Notes under the pieces: generated by a model
Told to the model about the DNA's origin: nothing
Seen by the model: the letters and a program-made list of their open reading frames with translations, nothing else
Database searches by the model: none
NCBI GenBank assembly: GCA_903912585.1
Contig: CAIWHY010000231.1
Coordinates: 1 to 5,779, forward strand
Length of the DNA: 5,779 nt
Direction: 5' to 3'
Source: an uncultured Thermoleophilia bacterium
Lineage (GTDB): Bacteria > Actinomycetota > Thermoleophilia > UBA2241
Made by a program: the position numbers and the translations under genes
In this document: positions 1-5,696 of the stretch, in pieces
How positions within the stretch are numbered: the first letter of the stretch is position 1
How the letters are laid out: every line of letters begins with the position of its first letter

Positions 1-748
1 CAGCGCCGACTTCGCCGGCGCCGGTGGGCCGCGACCGCCGCCCGCGCAGACGCGCCCGGCGAGTCGTGCGCCGGGAGCGTTCCTGGAGCTCGTGCAGCGC
101 CTCGGCCGCAGCCTCCTGCTCGGCGCGCTTCTTGCTGGTGCCGAAGCCGCGCCCGAGCGTCACGCCGTCGACGACCGCCTCGATCTCGAACTCGCGGTTG
201 TGCGGCGGGCCGCTGTAGCCCACGACCCGGTAGACGACCGCCTGGGCGCTGCGCGCCAGGTACTCCTGCAGCTCGGTCTTGTGGTCGATGTAGCTGCTCT
301 CGGCGTAGACGATGTGCTCTTCGAAGACCTCGACCACAGCGGGCCGCACGGCCTCGAAGCCGAAGGTCACGTAGATCGCCCCGATCAGGGCCTCGGTGAG
401 GTCGGCGAGGACGTTCTGGTTGACCTGGAGCTGCGCGAGGTCGCCGGCGTCGGCACGCGGCCCGGCGTGCTCCTGCAGCATCCTGCCGAGGCCGAGGCGC
501 GCCGCCACGCGGGCGCAGGTGACGCGGCTGACGATGTAGGCGCGCAGCCGCGCGAGGTGACCCTCGGCGAAGTCGGGGAAGCGGCGGTACAACTCCGTCG
601 TGATGCAGAGACTGAGCACGCTGTCGCCGAGGAACTCCAGGCGCTCGTACGAATCGACGCGCTCCGGAGACCACGAGGTGTGCGTGAAGACCTGCCGGAG
701 CGTCGCCGCGTCCAGCTGGTCAGCAAGTGCCAGCAAGCGGTAGGTCAC
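1..748 (-). CDS. rnc: Ribonuclease III (C-terminus cut by window edge)
   Basis: Endonuclease that cuts double-stranded RNA, processing 16S/23S precursors and controlling mRNAs. The frame runs without a stop from GTG 748 to the edge, 249 codons. The nuclease domain (about 8-145) has the signature ERLEFLGDSVL (35-45) with E35, E38 and D42, then E62 in FAEGHLARLRA and LADLTEALIGA (114-124) with D116 and E119: all the metal-site residues known from E. coli are present. The double-stranded-RNA-binding domain (about 153-221) shows DHKTELQEYL, FEIEAVVDG and GTSKKRAEQEAAAEAL. After it comes an arginine-rich tail (10 Arg in residues 224-240), beyond where E. coli RNase III ends. The start: GAGG lies five bases before GTG 748, just after the leader hairpin, and the N-terminus there (TYRLLALADQL) is of normal size. 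Confidence 0.96.
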   Translation of the reverse strand, partial: MTYRLLALADQLDAATLRQVFTHTSWSPERVDSYERLEFLGDSVLSLCITTELYRRFPDFAEGHLARLRAYIVSRVTCARVAARLGLGRMLQEHAGPRADAGDLAQLQVNQNVLADLTEALIGAIYVTFGFEAVRPAVVEVFEEHIVYAESSYIDHKTELQEYLARSAQAVVYRVVGYSGPPHNREFEIEAVVDGVTLGRGFGTSKKRAEQEAAAEALHELQERSRRTTRRARLRGRRSRPTGAGEVGA

Positions 749-763
749 GGGCGCCTCACACGG

Positions 764-807
764 CGACGAGGGGACGCCTCCCTTCCAAAGGAGACCTCCC
801 CTCGTCG
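764..807 (-). promoter_or_regulatory. Long hairpin in the acpP-rnc spacer (candidate RNase III site)
   Basis: In the minus-strand transcript, positions 807-797 pair with 764-774 in 11 unbroken base pairs (arm GACGAGGGG and its complement). One G-G mismatch (796/775) is followed by eight more pairs (795-788 with 776-783) that include two G-U wobbles (794/777 and 789/782), closed by the tetraloop UGGA. In the plus strand those wobbles would be C-A mismatches, so the fold is better in the mRNA that carries rnc. The hairpin ends 15 bases before the rnc GTG, just upstream of its GAGG site (754-757). No U-tract follows, so a standard intrinsic terminator is unlikely. Possible roles: RNase III cleavage and autocontrol of rnc, protection of the acpP 3' end, or simple spacing of expression. 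Confidence 0.75.
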
Positions 808-830
808 TCCAGGGTACCGCCGGGCCTGGC

Positions 831-1076
831 TTAGGCCTCGGCCCTCTTCATCACGAAATCGACGGCGTTGCCGACGGTCTTGATCTCGGCGGCTTCCTCG
901 TCGCTGATCTTGATGCCGAAATCCTCTTCCATCGTCATGACGAGCTCGACGAGGTCCAGGGAGTCGGTCTCGAGATCCTCCTGGAAACGAGCGTCCATGG
1001 TCACCTTGTCGGCGTCGACACTCAGAGTCTCGACGAGGATCTCCTTGACTTTCTCAAAGACCTCTTCACGGGTCAT
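831..1076 (-). CDS. acpP: Acyl carrier protein
   Basis: Encodes 81 aa, acidic, the size of type II fatty acid synthase ACP. After 4'-phosphopantetheine is attached, it carries the growing acyl chain in the cytoplasm. The attachment serine is S39 in LETDSLDLVELVM (35-47), matching the canonical DSL motif. Helix I (EEVFEKVKEILVETL) and the third part EEDFGIKISDEEAAEI are as expected. The ATG at 1076 is supported by GGAGG. It follows plsX by 30 bp and precedes rnc by 82 bp, the largest gap in the window. The neighbours fabH, fabD, fabG and fabF, which often accompany acpP, are absent here. The acpP-rnc order is also found in many other bacteria. Confidence 0.96.
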   Translation of the reverse strand: MTREEVFEKVKEILVETLSVDADKVTMDARFQEDLETDSLDLVELVMTMEEDFGIKISDEEAAEIKTVGNAVDFVMKRAEA

Positions 1077-1083
1077 CGGCTAA

Positions 1084-1088
1084 CCTCC
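1084..1088 (-). promoter_or_regulatory. Ribosome binding site of acpP
   Basis: GGAGG on the minus strand, seven bases before the ATG at 1076. It is one of the strongest sites in the window, which fits the high protein level usually needed for ACP. Confidence 0.8.
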
Positions 1089-1106
1089 GGATGAGTTTGG
1101 CAGAGT

Positions 1107-2177
1107 CTACACTGCGCCGGCGCGCGTCCCAAGCTCCCTCGCGATCGTGCCCTGAAGGCCGCTGACGACCCCACGCCGGCCCTGGTGGACGGCGTTGGCG
1201 ATGCCGCGCGCCTTACTGCTGCCGTGGGCGATGATCACCGGCGCGTTCATGCCGACGAGGAACGCGCCGCCGTACTCTTCGGGGTCGAGGGCGCCGCGCA
1301 GGCGCAGCAGGTCGCGGCGCAGCAGCAGCCCTCCGACCTTGGTCTTGACCGAGAGGTCGATGGTGCTGCGCAGCGCCGTAAGGATGCCGCGCGCCGCGCC
1401 CTCGATCGTCTTCAGCGTCACGTTGCCGGTGAAGCCGTCGGTCACGACCACGTCGACGAGGCGGTTCATGATGTCGCGCCCCTCGACGTTGCCGTAGAAG
1501 CGCACGCGCTCGTCGGCGGCGATGAGCTGGTGCGCCTCGATGACCGCGGGCGTGCCCTTCTCGGGCTCCTCGCCGATGCTGAGCAGGCCCACCGTCGGCG
1601 CGGGGATGCCCATGACCTCGATGGCGAACGCCTGGCCCATGACCGCGAACTGACGCAGGTGCTCGGGGCGGCACTCGGCGTTGGCGCCGATGTCCAGCAG
1701 CGCGATCGGCGCCGGCATGCAGGGCATGATGCTGCAGATCGCCGGCCGCTGCACGCCGGGGATGCGGCGTACGTAGAGGAGGCTGGCGGCGACCACGGCG
1801 CCGGTGTTGCCGGCGGAGACGAAGGCGTCGGCCTCGCCCCGATGAACCAGCTTGAGGCCGACGACGATGCTCGACTCCGTCTTGTTGCGCGCGGCGCTCG
1901 CCGGAGCGTCGTGGGAGCCGATGACGTCGGGCGCGTGGACGATGGAGACGTGGGCGCCGACGGGGACGAGCGGCCGCACCACGGCCTCGTCCCCGACCAG
2001 GACGACGTGCGTCTGGGGCCCGGCCGCGGCGAGCGCCCCGCGGACGACCTCGGCGGGGGCGTTGTCGCCGCCGGCGGCGTCGACCACGACGCGCACGACG
2101 CGGTCGCCGCCCGCCCCGCTCCAGGCGGCGGTGACATCGTGGGGACTGACGTAGGGGCGGGCTCCCGAGGCGGTCAT
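1107..2177 (-). CDS. plsX: Phosphate acyltransferase PlsX
   Basis: Converts acyl-ACP plus phosphate to acyl-phosphate, which PlsY uses to start phospholipid synthesis; it is a peripheral protein at the membrane face. The product is 356 aa from the ATG at 2177. Family motifs: VDAAGGDNAP (32-41), SAGNTGA (121-127), LLDIGANAEC (160-169), VTDGFTGNVTLKTIEG (245-260), and GGAFLVGMNAPVIIAHG (303-319). Most PlsX proteins begin almost directly at the VDAMGGDNAP strand and have about 330 aa; here about 27 extra residues precede it. The ATGA overlap with the upstream gene favours ATG 2177, but GTG at 2096 (giving VRVVVDAAGG) is a real alternative. The usual Met of DAMGG is Ala. The gene lies 30 bp before acpP, whose product carries its substrate. 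Confidence 0.96.
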   Translation of the reverse strand: MTASGARPYVSPHDVTAAWSGAGGDRVVRVVVDAAGGDNAPAEVVRGALAAAGPQTHVVLVGDEAVVRPLVPVGAHVSIVHAPDVIGSHDAPASAARNKTESSIVVGLKLVHRGEADAFVSAGNTGAVVAASLLYVRRIPGVQRPAICSIMPCMPAPIALLDIGANAECRPEHLRQFAVMGQAFAIEVMGIPAPTVGLLSIGEEPEKGTPAVIEAHQLIAADERVRFYGNVEGRDIMNRLVDVVVTDGFTGNVTLKTIEGAARGILTALRSTIDLSVKTKVGGLLLRRDLLRLRGALDPEEYGGAFLVGMNAPVIIAHGSSKARGIANAVHQGRRGVVSGLQGTIARELGTRAGAV

Positions 2178-3241
2178 GCCTGCAGGTCCGCCACCAGCCG
2201 ATCGAGGTCCACCGAGCTCTCGATGAGCTCGGCGATGAGGTCGATCTTGGCGCGCTCCTTGACGCGGAGCCGGCCGAAAAGGCGGCGCAGGTCGTCGGCG
2301 GCGGTCACGGTGTCGCTGGCGACGGAGATGAGGGGCACGCCGCGCTCCTCCGCCCGCTCGAGGACCGCCGCGCTGGGGACGAAGTTGCCGGTGAGCACGA
2401 TCGCGACGGTGGGGGTGTCGAGCGCCGTGAGGATGATCTCGGCGCGGTCGCCGCCGACGATGACGACCTTGTTGGGCGTGAGCTGGAAGTAGCGCAGGGC
2501 GTGCTCCGGGCTCATGGCGCCGATCATGTACGTCTCGACCAGCTTCTCCGCGTAGCGCTCGCCGCAGATGTAGGTGCCGCCCAGCTCCTGCACGACCTCG
2601 GCGACCGAGACCGCCGAGAGGCGCGCGTTCGAGGTCAGCGCGCCGTAGGTCGCGACGCCGCTCTTCTCGAGGAAGCTCGCGTACTGGTCCTGCACGAGGC
2701 CGAGGCGAGACTCCGGCACCATGTTGAAGAGGACGCCCAGGAGGTGGTCCTTGAGGGCGTCCTTGACGTACATGATGTCGTCGAGCAGCCGCGCGCCGGC
2801 GAACTTGGCCACCAGCAGAGTCCTGAGGTCGAGCTGAGCCACGACCTCGGAGCCGCTGGTGCGCAGGAAGCGCCCCTGCCAGATCTCGCCGAGGCCCTCG
2901 CAGATCACGAGGTCCTTGCCCTTGCTGACGCGGGCGTAGGCCGCCTCGACGCGGCTCATGGCGTCGACCTCGGAGCCCGAGAGCACGTCGTGAAGGGCGT
3001 CCTCGTCGAGGACGACCGGGCAGATGTCGGTGGGCGCGTCGTCGAGCTGCAGCAGCTCGGAGACGAAGGCGGCGTCCTCGTCCAGCAGCACGCCGCCGAA
3101 CTCGGAGGCCAGCGTGCCGACCGGCTTGAAGTAGCCCGCCACGAGACCCCGGCGGCGCAGGGCGACGCAAAGGCCGACGGCGATGGTGGTCTTGCCGCCG
3201 CTGCCTTGCGTGGAGGCGATATAGAGCGACTTCAGCACCAC
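2174..3241 (-). CDS. Orphan BioD-like P-loop + DRTGG domain protein (Pta N-terminal-like)
   Basis: Encodes up to 355 aa. Residues 5-200 form a dethiobiotin-synthetase/CobB-like P-loop domain with the Walker-type loop STQGSGGKTT (10-19), YFKPVGT (37-43), ICEGLGEIW (113-121) and GVLFN (169-173). Residues about 212-325 form a DRTGG domain, with IGAMSPEHALRYF, VGGDRAEIILTAL (262-274), VLTGNFVPSAAV (282-293) and a final VASDT. This is the architecture of the N-terminal regulatory half of long phosphotransacetylases such as E. coli Pta, but the catalytic PTA_PTB domain is absent. The stop TGA overlaps the plsX ATG (ATGA), so translation is coupled to plsX. Two GTG codons stand in tandem at 3241 and 3238; a GGGGG motif (3245-3249) is better spaced (six bases) for the second. 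The likely role is nucleotide- or metabolite-dependent regulation; no reaction can be assigned from sequence. Confidence 0.9.
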   Translation of the reverse strand: MVLKSLYIASTQGSGGKTTIAVGLCVALRRRGLVAGYFKPVGTLASEFGGVLLDEDAAFVSELLQLDDAPTDICPVVLDEDALHDVLSGSEVDAMSRVEAAYARVSKGKDLVICEGLGEIWQGRFLRTSGSEVVAQLDLRTLLVAKFAGARLLDDIMYVKDALKDHLLGVLFNMVPESRLGLVQDQYASFLEKSGVATYGALTSNARLSAVSVAEVVQELGGTYICGERYAEKLVETYMIGAMSPEHALRYFQLTPNKVVIVGGDRAEIILTALDTPTVAIVLTGNFVPSAAVLERAEERGVPLISVASDTVTAADDLRRLFGRLRVKERAKIDLIAELIESSVDLDRLVADLQA

Positions 3242-3256
3242 TCGCCCCCGCGTCGC

Positions 3257-3439
3257 TTAGTCAGCGTCGAGGACGATGACCTCGCGGCCCTTGTAGGTGC
3301 CGCACTTCGTGCAGGCGCGATGAGGCAGTTTGGGGCTTTTGCACTGCGGGCAGACGCTGGCCGTCTCCACGCTGAGCTTCTGCTGCGAGCGGCGCTGGTC
3401 GCGGCGGCGCTGCGATGTCTTCTTCTTGGGTACAGGCAT
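3257..3439 (-). CDS. rpmF: 50S ribosomal protein L32 (bL32)
   Basis: Encodes 60 aa, the normal size for bL32. It starts MPVPKKKTSQRRRDQRRSQQ, the typical basic N-terminal extension that threads into 23S rRNA. It continues with a zinc-ribbon of the four-cysteine (C+) type: CPQC at 30-33 and CTKC at 43-46. The C-terminus contains YKGREVI and ends LDAD. The ATG start is supported by GAGGAG at the right spacing. The YceD-rpmF pair followed by lipid genes (here via an intervening gene to plsX) is widespread in bacteria. The presence of all four cysteines indicates the zinc-dependent paralogue rather than a zinc-free one. Confidence 0.97.
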   Translation of the reverse strand: MPVPKKKTSQRRRDQRRSQQKLSVETASVCPQCKSPKLPHRACTKCGTYKGREVIVLDAD

Positions 3440-3446
3440 GAGAGTT

Positions 3447-3452
3447 CTCCTC
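3447..3452 (-). promoter_or_regulatory. Ribosome binding site of rpmF
   Basis: GAGGAG on the minus strand, seven bases before the ATG at 3439. It fixes the short 60-aa rpmF frame as the real start. The same frame stays open far upstream into the YceD gene, where it is only a shadow. Confidence 0.8.
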
Positions 3453-3464
3453 GGGAAAGACCAG

Positions 3465-3489
3465 ACACGGAACTGTACCACACGGGACT
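3465..3489. repeat. Imperfect direct repeat in the rpmF leader
   Basis: ACACGGAACT (3465-3474) and ACACGGGACT (3480-3489) agree at nine of ten positions and start 15 bases apart, in the 53-bp gap between the YceD gene and rpmF. Between and over them, GGAACTGTACC (3469-3479) is a near palindrome around a central T. It could be an operator or a leader RNA element, or chance; no known regulator site is recognised. Confidence 0.35.
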
Positions 3490-3492
3490 CGC

Positions 3493-3957
3493 CTACGCTG
3501 CGTCGTGCCGGTGCCCGGGGTCCTCGTTGAGGTCGGCGCCGCAGACGTCGCACAGCCCCCGGCACTCGTCGCGGCAGAGCACCTGCGGCGGCAGGGCCTC
3601 CGCGATCAGGTCGCGCGTCCAGCGCTCGAGGTCGACGATCGACGACGTCACGTAGCCCTCCTCCTCGCCGTCGCCCTCCGAGTCGCCGTGGCGGACGTAC
3701 TCGACCCCGTGGATAGCGAGCGCGACGTCGGCCTCCTCGAGGCAGCGCTGGCACGGCCCGAGCACGTCGGCGGCGAACGCCACCGTCAGCGTCACGCTGT
3801 CGCCCACCCGGACGGCGGTCAGCAGGAGGTCGAGCTCGCCGCCGGCGACCTCATAGTCGAGGCCGCCGAACACGAAGGGCTCCACCTCCACCGGCAGGCG
3901 ACGCCAGGTCTCGCTGGCGTCGCCGAAGCGCAGGGAGCGCAGGTCGAAACGGCGCAC
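3493..3957 (-). CDS. YceD/DUF177 family protein
   Basis: The 154-aa cytoplasmic protein belongs to the YceD (DUF177) family, found next to rpmF in most bacteria and tied to 23S rRNA/large-subunit biogenesis in plant homologues. A mostly beta N-terminal region (about 15-80) contains GPCQRC (C69, C72). An acidic linker (DSEGDGEEEG, 92-101) follows, then the family segment WTRDLIAEALPPQVLC and the cysteine cluster C128, C132, C136, C139 in CRDECRGLCDVCGADLN. These cysteines look capable of binding metal; this is inferred from spacing. The start is GTG at 3957: an in-frame TGA lies four codons upstream, so it is the first usable start, with GAGG seven bases before it. The stop TAG is at 3493-3495. 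Confidence 0.92.
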   Translation of the reverse strand: MRRFDLRSLRFGDASETWRRLPVEVEPFVFGGLDYEVAGGELDLLLTAVRVGDSVTLTVAFAADVLGPCQRCLEEADVALAIHGVEYVRHGDSEGDGEEEGYVTSSIVDLERWTRDLIAEALPPQVLCRDECRGLCDVCGADLNEDPGHRHDAA

Positions 3958-3968
3958 GGTGCTGCCTC

Positions 3969-3992
3969 AGCGGCGGGCGCGAGCGCGCCGCT
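3969..3992 (-). other. Small GC-rich hairpin at the coiled-coil gene stop codon
   Basis: Arms AGCGGCG (3969-3975) and CGCCGCT (3986-3992) form seven base pairs, then one mismatch, two more pairs and a four-base loop. It lies in the 34-bp gap between the TAA at 3992-3994 and the GTG start of the YceD gene. There is no T-tract, so it is not a standard terminator. In a sequence this GC-rich a 7-bp stem can arise by chance. Confidence 0.35.
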
Positions 3993-4459
3993 TACGGCTG
4001 CAGCTCGTCGTCTCCGCCGCGCCCTTGCAGGCGCTCGCGGCCACGACGGACGGCGGCCAGGAACTTGTCGAGGTTGATCTCGAGGTTGCCGAGCACCTCG
4101 TCGGCGTAGTCCTCGGCGCCGAGACGGATCTCGCGTTCGCGCTCGCGGGCGTCCTCCATGATCTGCTGCGCGTTGCGCTCGGCGAGGCGCACGACCTCCT
4201 GTTCGGAGGCGAGCCTGTCGGCGCGCTCCTGGGCCTCGCCGACGACGCGCTCGGCCTCCTGCTTGGCCTCCGCGAGCATCTCCTGGCGCTCCTTCACGAT
4301 CCAGCGCGCCTGCTTGATCTCCTCGGGGATGGTGGAGCGCATCTGATCGAGGATGTCGTAGATCTCCTCGCGATCGATCATCACGCTGTCGGTGAGCGGC
4401 ACGGACCGGGCGTTGTGGATGATGTCGTCGAGCTTGTCGATGAGAACGAGCACGTCCAT
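3992..4459 (-). CDS. Short SepIVA/DivIVA-like coiled-coil protein
   Basis: Encodes 155 aa with no signal peptide or membrane segment. The N-terminal part (1-50) has the pattern DKLDDIIHNARSVPLTD, then DREEIYDILDQMRSTIPEEI; residues about 50-113 are a charged heptad-rich coiled coil (KERQEMLAEAKQEAERVV and onward); the C-terminal part (114-145) runs AEDYADEVLGNLEINLDKFL followed by a basic RRGRERLQ. The same three-part layout, including the ARxVPxT motif and the NEVV/QEVV and 'Y.D..L...E..L' segments, is what I recall for mycobacterial Rv2927c (SepIVA, a septum and growth protein), which also sits next to the YceD gene. This version is much shorter because most of the central coiled coil is missing. 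Proteins of this group are often labelled 'ATPase' or 'ATP synthase subunit B-like'; I see no nucleotide-binding motif. A division or cell-wall role is inferred by homology only. Confidence 0.85.
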   Translation of the reverse strand: MDVLVLIDKLDDIIHNARSVPLTDSVMIDREEIYDILDQMRSTIPEEIKQARWIVKERQEMLAEAKQEAERVVGEAQERADRLASEQEVVRLAERNAQQIMEDAREREREIRLGAEDYADEVLGNLEINLDKFLAAVRRGRERLQGRGGDDELQP

Positions 4460-4469
4460 ACTCAGCAAC

Positions 4470-4476
4470 CCTCCTT
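4470..4476 (-). promoter_or_regulatory. Strong ribosome binding site of the coiled-coil gene
   Basis: AAGGAGG on the minus strand, ten bases before the ATG at 4459. The frame is open further upstream, including a TTG one base after this motif (with its final G) and longer starts inside coaD. The spacing excludes the TTG and favours the ATG at 4459. It also makes independent, efficient translation likely in the 25-bp gap after coaD. Confidence 0.8.
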
Positions 4477-4484
4477 GGGTACCC

Positions 4485-4985
4485 TCAGAGGCCGCGCGGC
4501 GGATACATCTCCGCCAGGCGGCGAGCGACGCTCGGGGGCACCAGGTCTTCCACGGAGCCTCCGAACGCGGCGATCTCTCTGACGCCGCTCGAGCTGAGGA
4601 AGCCATGCTCGGGCGAGGCCATCATGAACACCGTTTCTATTTCTGGAGCCAACTTCCTGTTGAGTGACGCCATGGCGAACTCGTACTCGAAGTCGGAGAT
4701 CGCGCGCAGACCCTTGAGGATCACGCGCGCCTCCCACCTCTGCGCGAACTCGACCACCAACTCGTTGAACCGGGCGACGACGACGTTGCCGTAGCCGGAG
4801 AGAGCCTCGCACAGGAACGCCTCGCGCTCGTCCGGCGTGAACAGCGGCGACTTGCGTTGCGGCACCTCGATGAGGCCGACGACGACGCGGCCGAACTTGT
4901 CGGCGCCGCGCCTGATGATGTCGAGGTGCCCCACCGTGACGGGGTCGAACGTCCCCGGGCAGATGGCAGTGACGTTGCCCGGCAT
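4485..4985 (-). CDS. coaD: Phosphopantetheine adenylyltransferase (PPAT)
   Basis: Catalyses the penultimate step of coenzyme A synthesis: ATP + 4'-phosphopantetheine gives dephospho-CoA + pyrophosphate, in the cytoplasm, usually as a hexamer. The 166-aa product matches the usual length (about 160). It shows the nucleotidyltransferase signature GTFDPVTVGHLDI (residues 11-23, with T12 and the TxGH histidine H20), a basic loop QRKSPLF (43-49), the ILKGLRAISDFEYEF segment (89-103) with K91 and R94, and the ATP-binding FLSSSGVRE (129-137). The ATG at 4985 lies 15 bases after the rsmD stop, with a modest AGG ribosome site seven bases upstream. CoA made through this step is the source of the phosphopantetheine arm carried by the ACP encoded downstream. 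Confidence 0.97.
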   Translation of the reverse strand: MPGNVTAICPGTFDPVTVGHLDIIRRGADKFGRVVVGLIEVPQRKSPLFTPDEREAFLCEALSGYGNVVVARFNELVVEFAQRWEARVILKGLRAISDFEYEFAMASLNRKLAPEIETVFMMASPEHGFLSSSGVREIAAFGGSVEDLVPPSVARRLAEMYPPRGL

Positions 4986-5000
4986 CAGGGCGCCTGCCGA

Positions 5001-5696
5001 TCAGCCAGTCGCGACGTCATGCTCACCTTTCGCTCCTCCAACGCTCTGCTCGTCGCCCGTCACCAGGAACGTGACGCGCGTGTCCCCGTAGCGCTTCACC
5101 CGCACGGTCGTCCACGGAAGCTCGACCTCCGTCCCGGCCGCGGTCTCGACGACGATCACGGCGCCAGCCGCCAGCAGAGGCTCCACCAGCCGGGCCAACG
5201 CGGGCCGGACCTCCGCATAGCGGTAATACGGAGGGTCCGCAAACACGAGAGTATAGCGCGCGCCGCGCCGGGCGTCAGCCTGCAGGGCGCGGCGCACGTC
5301 CGCGGCGACCACGCGGGCGAGCGCGGAGCGCCCCGACGGGACGCCCAGCCGCTCGAGGTTCCCGCGCAGCGCGGCCAGCGCGGCGCGCTCGTTCTCGACG
5401 AAGGCGCACGAGGCCGCGCCGCGGGAGAGCGCCTCTATGCCCAGCGCGCCGCTGCCGGCGAAGAGGTCGAGCACGACGTGGCCGGCGAGCGTGCCGGCGC
5501 GCTCTTCGACAGAACCATCCGCGGCGGCGCTGCGCGACGAAGCCGCCGCCGCGGACCCGGCGGCAGCGCGCGCCTCCGGCAGCGCCGCAAGGACGTCGAA
5601 CATCGCCTCGCGGACCTTGTCCGACGTCGGTCGCGTCCCGCGTCCGCGCGGGGCCGTCAGCGGCCGCCCGCGCCACTCGCCGCCGACGACTCTCAC
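5001..5696 (-). CDS. rsmD: 16S rRNA (guanine(966)-N(2))-methyltransferase RsmD
   Basis: Cytoplasmic SAM-dependent methyltransferase that modifies G966 (E. coli numbering) of 16S rRNA during 30S assembly. The 231-aa product opens with the family N-terminus MRVVGGEWRGRPL and continues with RPTSDKVREAMFDVL (about residues 22-36). SAM-binding motif I is VLDLFAGSG (75-83), followed by ALGIEALSRGA, the acidic ribose-binding strand FVEN (99-102), and the catalytic motif FADPPYY (152-158). The start is GTG at 5696, which fits the family N-terminus and has GAGG four bases upstream. RsmD is usually about 185-200 aa; the excess comes from an Ala/Ser-rich insert at roughly residues 38-72 and a short C-terminal tail ending in GEHDVATG. 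Placement before coaD is a common bacterial pairing. The function is confident. Confidence 0.96.
   Translation of the reverse strand: MRVVGGEWRGRPLTAPRGRGTRPTSDKVREAMFDVLAALPEARAAAGSAAAASSRSAAADGSVEERAGTLAGHVVLDLFAGSGALGIEALSRGAASCAFVENERAALAALRGNLERLGVPSGRSALARVVAADVRRALQADARRGARYTLVFADPPYYRYAEVRPALARLVEPLLAAGAVIVVETAAGTEVELPWTTVRVKRYGDTRVTFLVTGDEQSVGGAKGEHDVATG

Noticed and set aside
385..726. A 113-aa minus-strand frame inside rnc rich in Ser, Arg and Ala.
   Set aside because: Off-frame shadow; the correct frame shows the full RNase III signature and runs off the window.
764..807. Intrinsic transcription terminator after acpP.
   Set aside because: The hairpin is strong, but no T-tract follows it in the minus-strand transcript; the next bases are GC-rich and lead straight into the rnc ribosome site.
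823..837. Small stem GGCCT/AGGCC around the acpP stop codon.
   Set aside because: Five base pairs with a five-base loop; too short to claim as a terminator or regulatory site.
1107..3170. A 687-aa minus-strand frame that would fuse an Arg/Pro-rich region to PlsX.
   Set aside because: The first part is the off-frame reading of the DRTGG gene; the true plsX start is the ATG at 2177 (or GTG 2096) inside it.
1185..3655. Very long open frames on the plus strand across plsX, the DRTGG gene, rpmF and YceD (1185-2492 and 2501-3655).
   Set aside because: They are antisense shadows caused by high GC codon bias; their products are low-complexity in Val, Ala, Asp, Arg and His, while the minus strand gives clear families over the same bases.
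4477..4484. Palindrome GGGTACCC between coaD and the coiled-coil gene.
   Set aside because: Only eight bases, overlapping the coaD stop region; expected by chance in GC-rich sequence, with no extended arms.
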